The position numbers were made by a program, and so were the translations under genes. The notes beneath the pieces are model-generated. The model had not been told where the DNA came from. It ran no database searches and worked only from the letters and a program-made list of their open reading frames with translations. This document shows positions 23,268-33,120 of a stretch of 64,000 bases of DNA, piece by piece. Source of the DNA: Thermothielavioides terrestris NRRL 8126 (lineage: Eukaryota; Ascomycota; Sordariomycetes; Sordariales; Chaetomiaceae); NCBI RefSeq assembly GCF_000226115.1, contig NC_016457.1:9300001-9364000 (forward strand), in the 5' to 3' direction. Within the stretch, counting starts at the first letter, position 1, and each line of letters begins with the position of its first letter.

Positions 23268-24148
23268 TCACTTGTTAACGCCGACCAGGTTCAGAAACTC
23301 GTTTCTCGTCTTCTCGTTGGCCTCGAAACTGCCGAGCACGCAGCTCGTGATGGTTGTCGCCGTGGTCTTCCCCACGCCCCGCATGACCATGCACAGGTGG
23401 CAGGCTTCCATGACCACGGCGACGCCCCGTGGGCTGAGCACCTCCATGAGCGCGTATGCCACCTCCTTGGTCAGCCTCTCTTGGATCTGCAGCCGACGGC
23501 TGTACACCTCAGCAATCCGGGCCAGCTTCGAGAGGCCGATGACGAAGCCGTTGGGGATGTAGCCGATGTGCATCTTCCCCGTGAACGGCAACAGGTGGTG
23601 CTCGCACATGCTGAAGATCTCGATGTCCTTGACGATCACCATCTCGTGGTGGTGCTCGCGGAAGATGGCGTTGTTGACGATGTCCGACACTTTCTCCCCG
23701 TAGCCTTTGGTGAAAAACAGGAGCGCCTTGGCGTATCGCTCGGGAGTGTCAAGGAGCCCTTCGCGGGCCGGGTCTTCGTCGATGCATTCGAGGATGGTCC
23801 TCACTGCATCACTGATCTTTATGAGCCGCTCATCTGCCTGCTCACAAGACCCTGCCAGCCGTGCTTGCGTGCCAATGCCTAAAAGAGGGGAGATAAGTCC
23901 TCATGGAACGGGCATGCGAGACGGGCTGAGCGACAAGACGTACCTGGTCGGCTCAAACCGTCACAGTCCGTCATCGGACTTCCGTCCAGCTCCGATTCCT
24001 CCACAGACCTTGGAAGGTCTGGCTCATCCCCCGGGTCTCTGGCTGCATTGACATTCCTCTGGCCCTCCATCTTCAGCTCTCTTCCCAACTCCGCAGGATC
24101 ACCGTGCTGAGAAATTCTCTCACTGCTGATCGAGGGAGTAGGCGACAT
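23268..24148 (-). CDS. fol2: GTP cyclohydrolase I
   Basis: Converts GTP to 7,8-dihydroneopterin triphosphate, the first step to folate and tetrahydrobiopterin; cytosolic zinc enzyme. Two exons (24148-23944 and 23878-23268) around a 65-nt intron give 271 aa. The first 70 residues or so are polar and variable ([17 protein letters not shown]), as in other fungal enzymes. The core shows [44 protein letters not shown] (zinc Cys and His), [20 protein letters not shown] and [12 protein letters not shown] (second zinc Cys). It diverges from the four-domain fusion gene across 557 bp. It may be the housekeeping copy; duplication elsewhere is not visible here. Confidence 0.97.
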
Positions 24149-24705
24149 CTTTTACCAGCTCGGGAGTTGAGTCGTTGGATACCTTGGTAGGAAGAGCTGG
24201 TGGACGCCTTCCGTGGCCGGGACTGCTTCCTTGAGGACGGGATGGAACTGCCCCTATTAACCTCAGGAGTGAGCCACTCCGGGCGGTTGCCTGCAGGGCC
24301 GTGTTGATGATTGTGCTGTTACCCTTCCGCCCACTCCGAAGGAGGCGTTGTGGCTGACGCAGAAGAGGCACCGCAGTGTAGGCCTCAACCCAGCGCACAC
24401 CAATCCTTTGCCTTGCAATGCAATGAGGCCAACGGCTTCGGGCTTTCATTCGGTTGTCAACAACCGTGCCGCGTGTTGTGGCGGCGTTTGTGTAGCAAGG
24501 CCGCGGCCTGCCGCATTGCCAGCTCTTCACCGGTACAAACGGAGTTGATTACCCTTCCCGCTGCCAACAACACGCTGCCCGCAGTGCTCATTACAAACTC
24601 TGACTCTTGCCTGCTCCTCAGCCAGCATCTCATCCATCCCGCGCAAGCATCTTTTTTGCCTGAGACAAGCAACGCTCTCACGCCCAAGTAGTTTAACTGA
24701 GCTCA
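24149..24705. promoter_or_regulatory. Shared divergent promoter region (fol2 / fusion gene)
   Basis: 557 bp separate two divergent starts, so control elements are probably shared. I could not pick a specific transcription-factor site with confidence. Confidence 0.45.
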
Positions 24706-27700
24706 ATGGCTACCCTCGACGCCCTGAAGTTGGCTCTCAGGCGCCAGCTCAAGGCCCCGGCTTCGCCCGAGCATCATCCCCTGTCCGAAGAGCAATACAG
24801 CGCCGGCTTTGACATCCTGGCGCAGGAGACAAGCTACGAGGACTTCGTCATCCCCACCCTCTCCCAGCTGCTGGCGCCTCTGTTCGACTCCCGGATCCGT
24901 GTCTCGGTACTGGAGATCGGACCGGGCCCGAAGACAGTGCTGGGACACCTGCCCGACCACATGAGGAAGAAGATCATCAAGTACACCGCCTTCGAGCCCA
25001 ACAGCTTGTTCGCTACGCGCCTGGAAAAATGGCTGTGCCCCGAGCCCCCGGCCGACCCTCCGTTCTCTTGTCTGCACAACCCACCCGCGATCCACCGGAC
25101 CCCGTTCACCGCGGACATGGCCGACACCTTTACAAACGACAGCGGCGACTCCCCAAGATTCGACCTCGTCCTCTTCTGCCACAGCATGTACGGCCTGCAC
25201 CCCAAGCCCGCCGTCCTCCGCCGCGCCCTGTCCCTGCTCCACGATGATGATCACCACCACCACCACCCTTCTTCCCCGCCCCCCCTGGCGGTGGTCATCC
25301 ACCGCGCAGGCCTCTTCTCCCACCTGTACACCGGCGGCGGAGACGGCCTAGTAGCCCAGCACACGGCGACCTTCCTGGCAGGCGTCGTGCGCGTGGCCGA
25401 CGCCGACGAGCCGCTCGACCGCTTCGCCGCGTTCGTCGCCGGCTGCGCCGCGCCGGACTCCGATACCCTCATGAAGTGGCGCGCCGTGTGCCGCGCGCTG
25501 GGCCGTCGCGAGGGTGTTGTCGCCCCTATCCACCCCACGGACCAGCCCCAACCCCAGGCCCAGCCCCAGGCCCAGGCCCAGGTTAAGCTGGTATTTGCCG
25601 CGCCGACGGTGATGGCGGCGTTCGCGCCGCACGCGGCGACCGCGCTCGCCGCGCTCGCGGCTGCTGAGGTCCCGCTGCTACTGCCGTCGCTGAGAGAGAG
25701 TGGGAGCGGGGATGCAGACGGGGGGCAGGGCAGGGCGGTCAAGAACGTGGAGGCGCGAGCGCGGCGGCCCGCGGCGATCGCGCGGCCGACCGCGGTCGCG
25801 CACGTGCAGGCGTGTGTGCGGTGGGCGCTGCGCTGCGGCGTCGGGCTGACCGTCGTTGGCGGGGGCCATGGCGGGCAGTGTCTCTGGTCGGGCGTGGTCG
25901 GCGTGGATATGGCGGCGTTTGACCGGGTGCATGTCCTTCCGGCTGGGTATTGTGGTGGTGAGGGCCAGGATTCCGGCCCGCTCGTGGTCGCCGGCGCTGG
26001 ATGCACGACTGGCCACATCATCCGCAGTGCCATGGCGGCGGGCCTGACTGTGCCCCTTGGGGCGCGCCCGAGCGTGGGCGCCGGGCTGTGGCTGCAGGGC
26101 GGGATCGGGCATCTGGCCAGGCTCCACGGGCTCGCGTGCGATGCTGTTGTCGGCGCCGTGGTGGTGAGCGTGGCTTCCGGCGAGGTTGTCGTCGTCGGCT
26201 GTGTGCCGAGCGAGTACTGGCCGGCCGGGGCGGTGCGCGTCAGCGGGAGCGAGAGCGATCTGTTGTGGGCAATCAGGGGGGCAGGCACCAATTTTGGCAT
26301 CGTCATCAGCGTGACGTTCAAGGCCTATGCGGCCCCGACCTACTCGGTGCGGAACTGGGTAGTCCCTCTGAGCGACCGGCACGAGGCGCGGCGCAACCTC
26401 GCCGACTTTGACAGATTGGTGGCTGGACAACTGCCCCGACGCTGTTCTGCTGATGCATATTTGTACTGGGAAGATGGGAACCTGCGTCTCGGCGTAACTA
26501 TGTTCGAGGTTTCCACGGCCGGAACCGGCTGTGAGACACACGGCTGTACACCTCCGCCCGAGCTCGAGAGCGTCGCTGCAATTTTGGGACCGCAAACAAG
26601 CTCCCAGAAATTGGACTCCGTCGGCGTGTTTGACGCTGAGATGTACATATCCGGGATACACGGTGGGCACGGCAGCGGCAAGACGTCCTCCTTCAAGCGG
26701 TGTCTGTTCCTGCAGCACATCGGAGATGCCAGCATCGCCGACATCCTAGCAGCGGCTATGGAGTCGCGCCCTACACCGCTATGCTACATCCACCTGCTCC
26801 AGGGCGGCGGAGCAGTCAGCGACGTACCGGCGGGCGCCACCCCGTTTGGCTGCCGAGACTGGGACTTCGCCTGCGTGGTGACGGGCGTCTGGCCGCGCGA
26901 GCAGGACGGCGCCGAGGCCGCCCGCGCCGCCGTGGCCTGGGTCTACAAGGTGGCCGGGGAGCTGCTGCCGCTGAGCCGCGGAGCGTACGGCGCCGACCTC
27001 GGGCCGGACCCCCGCGACGCCGCGCTGGCCGCCAGGGCGTTCGGGCCGAACCTGCAGCGCCTAGCTCGTCTCAAACGCCTCTGGGACCCGCAGAACGTTT
27101 TGCGCTACGCCTGCCCGCTGCCCAGGGCGCCGATGGAGCCCAGGCTCATCGTCCTCGTCACGGGCGAGAGCGGCGCCGGAAAGGACTACTCCGCCGCCGT
27201 CTGGGTCTCGTGGCTCACCAGGAGGGGCTATGAGGCCCGCGCCGTCAGCATCAGCGAAGCGACCAAGCGCGCGTACGCGGCGGCCACCGGCGCGGACGTG
27301 GACCGGCTGTTGCGGGACCGCGCCTACAAGGAACAGCACCGGTCGGCGTTGACGGCTTTTTTCCAGGACCAGGTGCGGCAGCGGCCCCGGCTGCCAGAGG
27401 AGCATTTCCTCGAGGTGGTGGACGGCGCCGCGGGCGTGGAGGTGCTGTTCATCACAGGCATGAGGGACGAGGCGCCGGTGGCGACCTTCTCACGCCTGGT
27501 GCCGCAGAGCAGACTGCTCGAGGTCTACGTCAAGGCCAGGGACAACACGCGGCGAGCGCGCGGGGCACAGGGCTGCAGCAGCGAGCCGGACCCAGCACGA
27601 TCGAACCGCCACCGCCCCGGCCTCGTCTTCGACAACGACGCCGCCGGAGACGAGGCGGCCAGGGCGTTTGCCGAGCACCGCCTGCTGCCCTTCCTCGACG

Positions 27701-28287
27701 AGGACCTGCAGCGGCTGGCGGCCATGGTGCGCCCGGTGCCAGGCTTTCCTCGCCAGGGCATCCAGTTCCGCCACGTGCTCGGCATCGCGCAGCAGCCGGG
27801 CGGGCTGGCGCTGTGCGCGGCCCTGCTGGAGCGGCACTTCACCGGCCGATGGGCCGCGGTCGACGCGGTGGCGTGCTGCGAGGCCGGCGGGTTTGTCTTC
27901 GCGTCCGCGCTGGCCGCGCGCGTCGGCGTCCCGCTGGCGCTGATCCGCGACGCCGGCAAGCTGCCCCCTCCCACCGTGTCGGTCGCCAAGTCGCCGTCGC
28001 ATATCTCGTCTTCGGCGTCCGGCCACGGCGACTCGGAGGCAAGGATCGAGTTGGAGAGGGATGCGGTCCCCAGAGGCGCGACCGTGCTGGTTCTGGATGA
28101 CGTCCTCGCCACGGGGCGGACGCTCTGCGCGGTCCTGCGGCTGCTGGGTGAAGCTGGTGTCCCCCCCGAGAAGGTGAGCGTCATGGTCGTGGCTGAGTTC
28201 CCTGTTCACGGTGGCCGGGAGCTGCTGCGCCAGCATGGCTTCGGCGACGTCAGTGTTCAGAGCCTTCTGGTCTTTGGCGGTGCTTAG
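24706..28287 (+). CDS. Four-domain fusion: methyltransferase-like / FAD oxidoreductase / P-loop kinase-like / APRT-like
   Basis: Single-exon gene of 1,193 aa. Residues 1-300: Rossmann methyltransferase-like (SVLEIGPGPKT at about 67-77) with a His run near 180. A Pro/Gln-Ala linker precedes residues 340-815, an FAD-linked PCMH/berberine-bridge-like oxidoreductase (RPTAVAHVQACVRWALRCGV, VVGGGHGG near 385, GLWLQGGIGHLARLHGL near 460, and the C-terminal RLKRLWDPQNVLRYACPLP). Residues 818-990: P-loop kinase-like (LVTGESGAGKD, then YKEQHRSALTAFFQDQVRQ), resembling phosphomevalonate/nucleotide kinases. Residues 1000-1193: adenine phosphoribosyltransferase-like (VPGFPRQGIQFRHVLG, EAGGFVFASALAARVGVPL, PRPP loop VLVLDDVLATGRTL). 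Each domain is in frame with no intron signals. The overall reaction is unknown; a purine or nucleoside-type substrate is an inference from the PRTase. Confidence 0.85.
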   Translation: MATLDALKLALRRQLKAPASPEHHPLSEEQYSAGFDILAQETSYEDFVIPTLSQLLAPLFDSRIRVSVLEIGPGPKTVLGHLPDHMRKKIIKYTAFEPNSLFATRLEKWLCPEPPADPPFSCLHNPPAIHRTPFTADMADTFTNDSGDSPRFDLVLFCHSMYGLHPKPAVLRRALSLLHDDDHHHHHPSSPPPLAVVIHRAGLFSHLYTGGGDGLVAQHTATFLAGVVRVADADEPLDRFAAFVAGCAAPDSDTLMKWRAVCRALGRREGVVAPIHPTDQPQPQAQPQAQAQVKLVFAAPTVMAAFAPHAATALAALAAAEVPLLLPSLRESGSGDADGGQGRAVKNVEARARRPAAIARPTAVAHVQACVRWALRCGVGLTVVGGGHGGQCLWSGVVGVDMAAFDRVHVLPAGYCGGEGQDSGPLVVAGAGCTTGHIIRSAMAAGLTVPLGARPSVGAGLWLQGGIGHLARLHGLACDAVVGAVVVSVASGEVVVVGCVPSEYWPAGAVRVSGSESDLLWAIRGAGTNFGIVISVTFKAYAAPTYSVRNWVVPLSDRHEARRNLADFDRLVAGQLPRRCSADAYLYWEDGNLRLGVTMFEVSTAGTGCETHGCTPPPELESVAAILGPQTSSQKLDSVGVFDAEMYISGIHGGHGSGKTSSFKRCLFLQHIGDASIADILAAAMESRPTPLCYIHLLQGGGAVSDVPAGATPFGCRDWDFACVVTGVWPREQDGAEAARAAVAWVYKVAGELLPLSRGAYGADLGPDPRDAALAARAFGPNLQRLARLKRLWDPQNVLRYACPLPRAPMEPRLIVLVTGESGAGKDYSAAVWVSWLTRRGYEARAVSISEATKRAYAAATGADVDRLLRDRAYKEQHRSALTAFFQDQVRQRPRLPEEHFLEVVDGAAGVEVLFITGMRDEAPVATFSRLVPQSRLLEVYVKARDNTRRARGAQGCSSEPDPARSNRHRPGLVFDNDAAGDEAARAFAEHRLLPFLDEDLQRLAAMVRPVPGFPRQGIQFRHVLGIAQQPGGLALCAALLERHFTGRWAAVDAVACCEAGGFVFASALAARVGVPLALIRDAGKLPPPTVSVAKSPSHISSSASGHGDSEARIELERDAVPRGATVLVLDDVLATGRTLCAVLRLLGEAGVPPEKVSVMVVAEFPVHGGRELLRQHGFGDVSVQSLLVFGGA

Positions 28288-28528
28288 GCGGCGGATGAGG
28301 GTAGAGTTGATAGGTATATTCAATTGAAGAAATCGTCACGGCCCGTTGGAATCCTCGACTGGTAGTCAGCCCGGTATACCGCCGTCCTTCTCTCACATAC
28401 GGTCATCCTCGCCGCATGAACCACGATATATACCTATATAAGGTAACATAGCACGCTTTGCTCGTGCAGCTCCTCGCCCTGCAGGCATGGCCTTGCGGGC
28501 GCATGCGGCTTCAGCTTGTTCAGTTCCA

Positions 28529-29645
28529 TCAAAGCGCCAGCGCCGTGTCCTGCTGCGTGATGCCCGCCCACTCCGCGCTTCTAGTCCACACCGCATCCTG
28601 CGTTTGCTCGTCCCTGCTGACGGCCGGGGCCTGGTCTCTCTTCAAGAGGGTGAAGAAGCCGCGCTCGCCCGGGTGCGCCGCGTTGGCGGCCACGCGGGCG
28701 GTGTCGATGCCGGCCGCGCCGGATGTCCGGGCGATTGGGTCCATCAGCCGTAGCACGAAGCTGAGCGGCCGCACGACGAGCTTGGAGAGAATGACCAGTT
28801 TCCGAGGCGTGTTGGTCAGCTGCGCGCGGGAATCCGAAAGGTTGCCTGGGTTCCAGATGAAGACGGTGATGTTGCTCAGCTTTGGGTCCTGTTGTCTTCG
28901 GTGTCAGCAGAGTTTGTTTCTTGTGCGCGCGGTCAGGGTATCCTTAGATTCGGCACAGAGATCAGATGTGGATAGGAGAGAAATGGCTTGCCTTCTCCAG
29001 CCGGCGGATCAGTGCCAGGCCCCATGTGAGAATCGTGAGCTTAGATGTGGCGTAGCGGCAGAACCCGTGGGCCAGGCTGTCGCCGGCTGCGGAATCGTCG
29101 GGGGCGGGGTGAACGAGGTGCTCGAGGCCATCGGGGCTGGTGGGGATCGAGGCCGGGATGACCTCGAGCTTGTTTTTGCCGGGCTCGATGCTGTCTCCTA
29201 CAAACAGCACCACACGTCCGCCGTCGGGACCGAAGCTCCCCAGCAGCCGCAGCACGAGGCTTGCGTGGGCAAGGTGGTTAACCTGCATCGTCTTCTCATA
29301 ACCGTCCTCCGTGAGCTCGAAGGGACCCTTGAGGTTCCAGTAGAAGGCGTTGCAGACGATACTAGCTAGCGGCGGCAAAGTGCCCTGGGCGATTTCGGTT
29401 TCGAGACCGCTCGCGAACGCGGAGACCTCCTTGAGCGAGGCAAGATCGAGCTTTCGGATGGAGGCGCGCGCCTTGGCGTCGTGTTTGGCAAGCACATGAC
29501 GCAACGCTTTGGTGTTGACGTCTTCGTCGCTGGTGTTGCGGACCGTCAACACTAGAGTGAAGGCGGGAAATTGCGAAAGCAGATGTTCCACGGCCGGAAT
29601 GGCCAGCGAGCCGTTGGCGCCTGTGATGAGGATTGTGCCCGTCAT
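28529..29645 (-). CDS. Short-chain dehydrogenase/reductase with a GC-AG intron
   Basis: NAD(P)-dependent oxidoreductase, 337 aa, substrate unknown. It opens MTGTILITGANGSLAIPAVEHLL (a variant of the TGxxxGxG loop), then VCNAFYWNLKGPF in the NNAG position, VVLFVGDS with the catalytic Ser strand, and the YxxxK pair in CRYATSKLTI. After the intron: NITVFIWNPGNLSDSRAQL, the usual post-catalytic PG segment. Exons are 29645-28992 and 28888-28529; the intron donor reads AAG|GCAAGC, a GC-AG intron, and the phase-0 join LEK|DPKLSN is the only one that keeps the frame. It lies tail-to-tail with the four-domain fusion gene. The long C-terminus (ERGFFTLLKRDQAPAVSRDE) suggests the carbonyl-reductase-like part of the family. 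Confidence 0.85.
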
Positions 29646-30612
29646 GACGCTTGCTGTCGCCTGTGGCCGATAAACCGCCCTAGCAGGCTTCCAGTAGGTT
29701 ACCCGGGTGAATATACTCCAAGATCGAGCCAGATGAGGTCCGGTGCCGTGGGGAGCGGACTGTTTGCGGGCGGAATGAAGCTCTGGGCCGAACGGACAAG
29801 AACGGAGACCTGAGAGCTTCCAAGGTTTGGTGCCGCTCGGCTAAAGTAGTGGAGGGACAAAAGGATCCTGCACAAAACGACATGGCGCACAATGCCCTGT
29901 CTGCCTGTGTCCGCATATTCCGTATCGTAGGAATGTAATCTGCACTTCCTTCCATTCCTTCCACTTCCCTCACTTTTAATCAAGCAAGTTGGTATGGTAC
30001 CGATCTAATGTTACCGGTGGCACCTCACGCTCCCAACGTGCGGTCGAGAAAAGCGGGCCGGTTTAGGGTGTGCCACGGTGTTGGAAGGCATTGCCCGTTG
30101 GAAGGTGTGGTGGGCAACAGTGAAAATGGGGGATTTAAGGCCGCCGTTGGCTGCATTGGAACAGGCAGCAAGCAACCATCCCACCAACCCACCGGGGCAG
30201 TCAATCAATTCATGGAAGCCTTCAGGTTGCACGGTGCGCAGCATGGACAGGGGGTATTTTAGGGCAGTCTGGGCTTGGGAACTGGAACAACCAACCAACT
30301 GGAACCAACCGACCAACCAGCCAACCACCCACTACCACACAATTCAAGCCAATCCGCCAGCGTTCTTCAACAGGCACTGAAAACAATGGTCGAAATGGCA
30401 TTGATTTTCTCACGTCAGCGTGATAGCGATGTCTGAGGTGCAGAAAGTGCGATCCTCCGCCCCCCTGGCTGCTGATGACAAATATCAATCTTTCCCGTCT
30501 TCCTGGTGGCCAGTGCCAACCGATCCTTCAGCCCTCCTCGGGGAGCTCTTGTACCACTTTGGCATTGAGCTTGTGTAGCCAGGCCCAGGTAAGGCGTCTT
30601 TGACGAAGAACT
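29646..30612. other. Intergenic, about 970 bp
   Basis: SDR promoter side and 3' flank of the ALDH gene. Around 30286-30330 there is an imperfect CCAA repeat (ACCAACCAACTGGAACCAAC and similar). No gene seen. Confidence 0.6.
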
Positions 30613-32388
30613 TCACTTCTGCACCCAAACAACCTGGGCATTACACCACCCCTTGAGACCCTCCATCCCAGCCTCAATGCCAATGCCGCTCTGCTTGTGC
30701 CCGCCAAACCCAAGCCGCGGGTCCATCAGCAAGTGCGTGTTGACCCAGACGTTGCCCGCCTCCAGCCGGCGCGCCGTGCGCTCTGCCCTGGCCGTGTCGG
30801 CGCTCCAGACCGAGCCGCCGAGGCCGTACGGCGTCGCGTTGGCGCGCCTCACCACATCGTCCTCATCAAACCACTTGAGGAGCGGGGTGATGGGGCCAAA
30901 CTGCTCCTCGGTGACGATGCGCGAGTCGTCGGGCGGGTTGTCGATGAGAGTTGGGGGAATGAAATACCCGGCGCCGGGGGCGGCCGCGGACAAGTCCGGG
31001 GGCGGGACGGCTTTCCAGCCTTGTTTGGCGATCTGTGAGTACGTATCCTGCAGCTTGGCATACTGCATGCTGTTTTGGATGGGGCCTAGGACGCTAGTCG
31101 GGTCATCGCTCTTCCCCATCTTCAGCGCTGTCTGCACATGGCCGGACAGGGCGGCCAGGAAGGCGTCGTATATGTCCTCGTGCACGTAGATCCGCTTGGC
31201 GGCCACGCACGCTTGGCCGGTGTTAACGAATGCCCACAAGGCAATCTGAAGTTGTGTTGTCAGATGGCGTTCCTTGGTAATCGGCCGATGGAGAGGGGAC
31301 AGCAAATAAAAGATCCCTGGTGGATTTACCTGAGGAACCACAGCTGCAATGTCGACGTCCGGGTAGATGATCGCTGCATCATTGCCGCCGAGTTCGAGCG
31401 TGAGACGCTTCACCGTGCCAGCGCATGCCTGCATCACCTTCTTGCCCGTTGCCACGGACCCGGTGAAGCTGACCTTGTTCACGTCCGGGTGGGCGGTGAG
31501 CAGGGGGCCCAGCGACCCGTCGTCGCTCAGGACGTTGAATACACCCTTGGGAAACACCCTGGCTGCGAGCTCACCCACCTTGAGGGCGGAGTAGGGCGTA
31601 TACGGGGACGGCTTCCAGACGAACGTGTTGCCCGCAAGCAGCGCCGACGAGAACTTGAGGGCGCCAATCGCGATGGGGTAGTTCCATGGCGTGATGCCGA
31701 CACCCACTCCCAATGGAACATAACGGGCCGTAATGGCTTTCTAGACAAAAAGAACCAAAATTGGGTTAGTTATCTGTCTTTCGAATGTGCGTATCTCCAG
31801 CCACCCCCAACGGTGAGACAGTTCGTAAGGGAACAACGGGAGCCTCTGGCAAGTGAGAGAAACTCACCTCATCCGTCTCCTCAATCTTCTCCTCGGTCAG
31901 CCGGAGCTTGGCGGCGCCGCGAATCGCTATATCGGTGGATATCAGCTCCAAGGATGCGGCCTGTTGCGGCTTGCCGGCCTCTTCGCCAAGCAGTTTGGTG
32001 AATGCCTCCCGGTTCGCCTGGATTGCGTCGGCGAACTTGACGAGGTATTCGGCGCGTTCGTCTTGGGACAGGGCGCTCCAGGCCGGAAACGCGGCGCGGG
32101 CGGCGGCGACGGCGCGGTTGACGTCCTCCGGCGAAGAGACGGGCACGGCGGGCAGCGGCTCCTTTGTGTTGGGATTAATGCCGCGGCGCTTTTCTGCCGT
32201 GGTCGAGAGCTCGTTGTTGATTACATGGTAATAATTCTAGGGTTTACGAGCCACCAGATCGTCATCAGCGCATTTTATTCGACGGTGTGCCTTGAATTCA
32301 TCGCAGGGATGGCACATCCCCAGGTTAGAGGCGGCAGAGAGCGTACCTCAAAGTCCTCGAGCTTGTAGTTCCCGGCTGCGGTGCTCAT
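30613..32388 (-). CDS. Aldehyde dehydrogenase
   Basis: NAD(P)-dependent oxidation of an aldehyde to an acid; 484 aa from four exons (32388-32347, 32236-31868, 31740-31330, 31245-30613), all introns GT-AG. Motifs in order: NYKLEDFENYYHVINNEL at the N-terminus, GITPWNYPIAIGALKFSSAL, cofactor site KVSFTGSVATGKKVM, catalytic Glu in LTLELGGNDAAI, catalytic Cys in FVNTGQACVAAKRIYVHE, EEQFGPITPLLKW and C-terminal GFGGHKQSGIGIEAGMEGLKGW. Complete and apparently functional. Class is closest to the general cytosolic ALDH group; the specific substrate cannot be told. It sits on the same strand as the SDR gene, possibly a downstream step of the same pathway. Confidence 0.95.
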
Positions 32389-32704
32389 GATCTTGGGGGA
32401 AGCGGGGTGCGTGGGCCAGATGTCGAACGGCGCGTTCTTGTGTGGCGTCCGAGGTCGGAAAGGACTTAAGGCAAGAGGTGTGTGAGAAAACTGAGATCAT
32501 CAAGCTAGGTAGTAGCGAGAACTAAGATGCAGAAACCCCCTACCTATATACGCAGGCCGTGGAGGCATCATTCTGTTGAGCACCGACCTCCGCATTCGAG
32601 TTCTCTTCGTCCCTTGAAGCCAGCAAGGCTTCTCCTCGCGCGAAGCATGCATGTGGTCAGGCGGGAACCGTGTAACCATTGGTGCTCCGCTGACGTGCTG
32701 CCCG
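32389..32704. other. Intergenic, about 315 bp
   Basis: Upstream region of the ALDH gene up to the PKS KS relic; no element recognised. Confidence 0.55.
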
Positions 32705-33120
32705 AACAGGTATGCACCTAGCCCGTGAGTAAGCGCCGAAGGTGCGGCGAACAGTGAGCGCCTCTATTTGATCTCCTGTCCGTGTCCCTGTTCCATAGCA
32801 CTGGGTCCCCTCGTTCACCCATGTCAGCAGCTAGCCTTTTAACGCCAGAATCATACCCGCGTGAACCTATCGGCCTCTGTGTCAAACGTTTTGCAAGACC
32901 CTTCTGGCGATAGAATGCCCTCGGCTGTGAGCTCCGCCGTTGTCGCCAGCGTGGTGATCAGACTGGTCCCTGCCACCTCAGCACCGACGGCATCGACGTT
33001 CTTCAAAACTCGGCATGCCTCGTGCAACGCAATCAGTGACGCTAAGTAGCCCGACTTGATCGCCAGGTCGAGCTCGTACGACACGCGGTCGGCCAGCATC
33101 AAATCCAGGTGCCCCGCAAG
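32705..33120 (-). pseudogene. PKS ketosynthase (KS) relic
   Basis: Minus-strand remains of a KS domain. GHLDLMLADRVSYELDL and ASLIALHEACRVLKN stand for the segment around the active-site Cys, which is gone (SGYLASL replaces the DTACSSSL box). Then VAGTSLITTLATTAELTAEG and GSCKTFDTEADRFTRV, then a stop. About 50 bases further on, CYGTGTRTGDQIEAL (32800-32757) is the EAHGTGTxxGDPIEA box with its His changed to Tyr. Two catalytic residues are lost and internal sequence is missing. Not obviously part of the 10-kb relic, which holds KR and ACP only. Confidence 0.75.

Noticed and set aside
25251..26718. Long minus-strand frames opposite the fusion gene
   Set aside because: Low-complexity shadows (Thr/Pro/Trp or His/Arg-rich) of a GC-rich coding strand.
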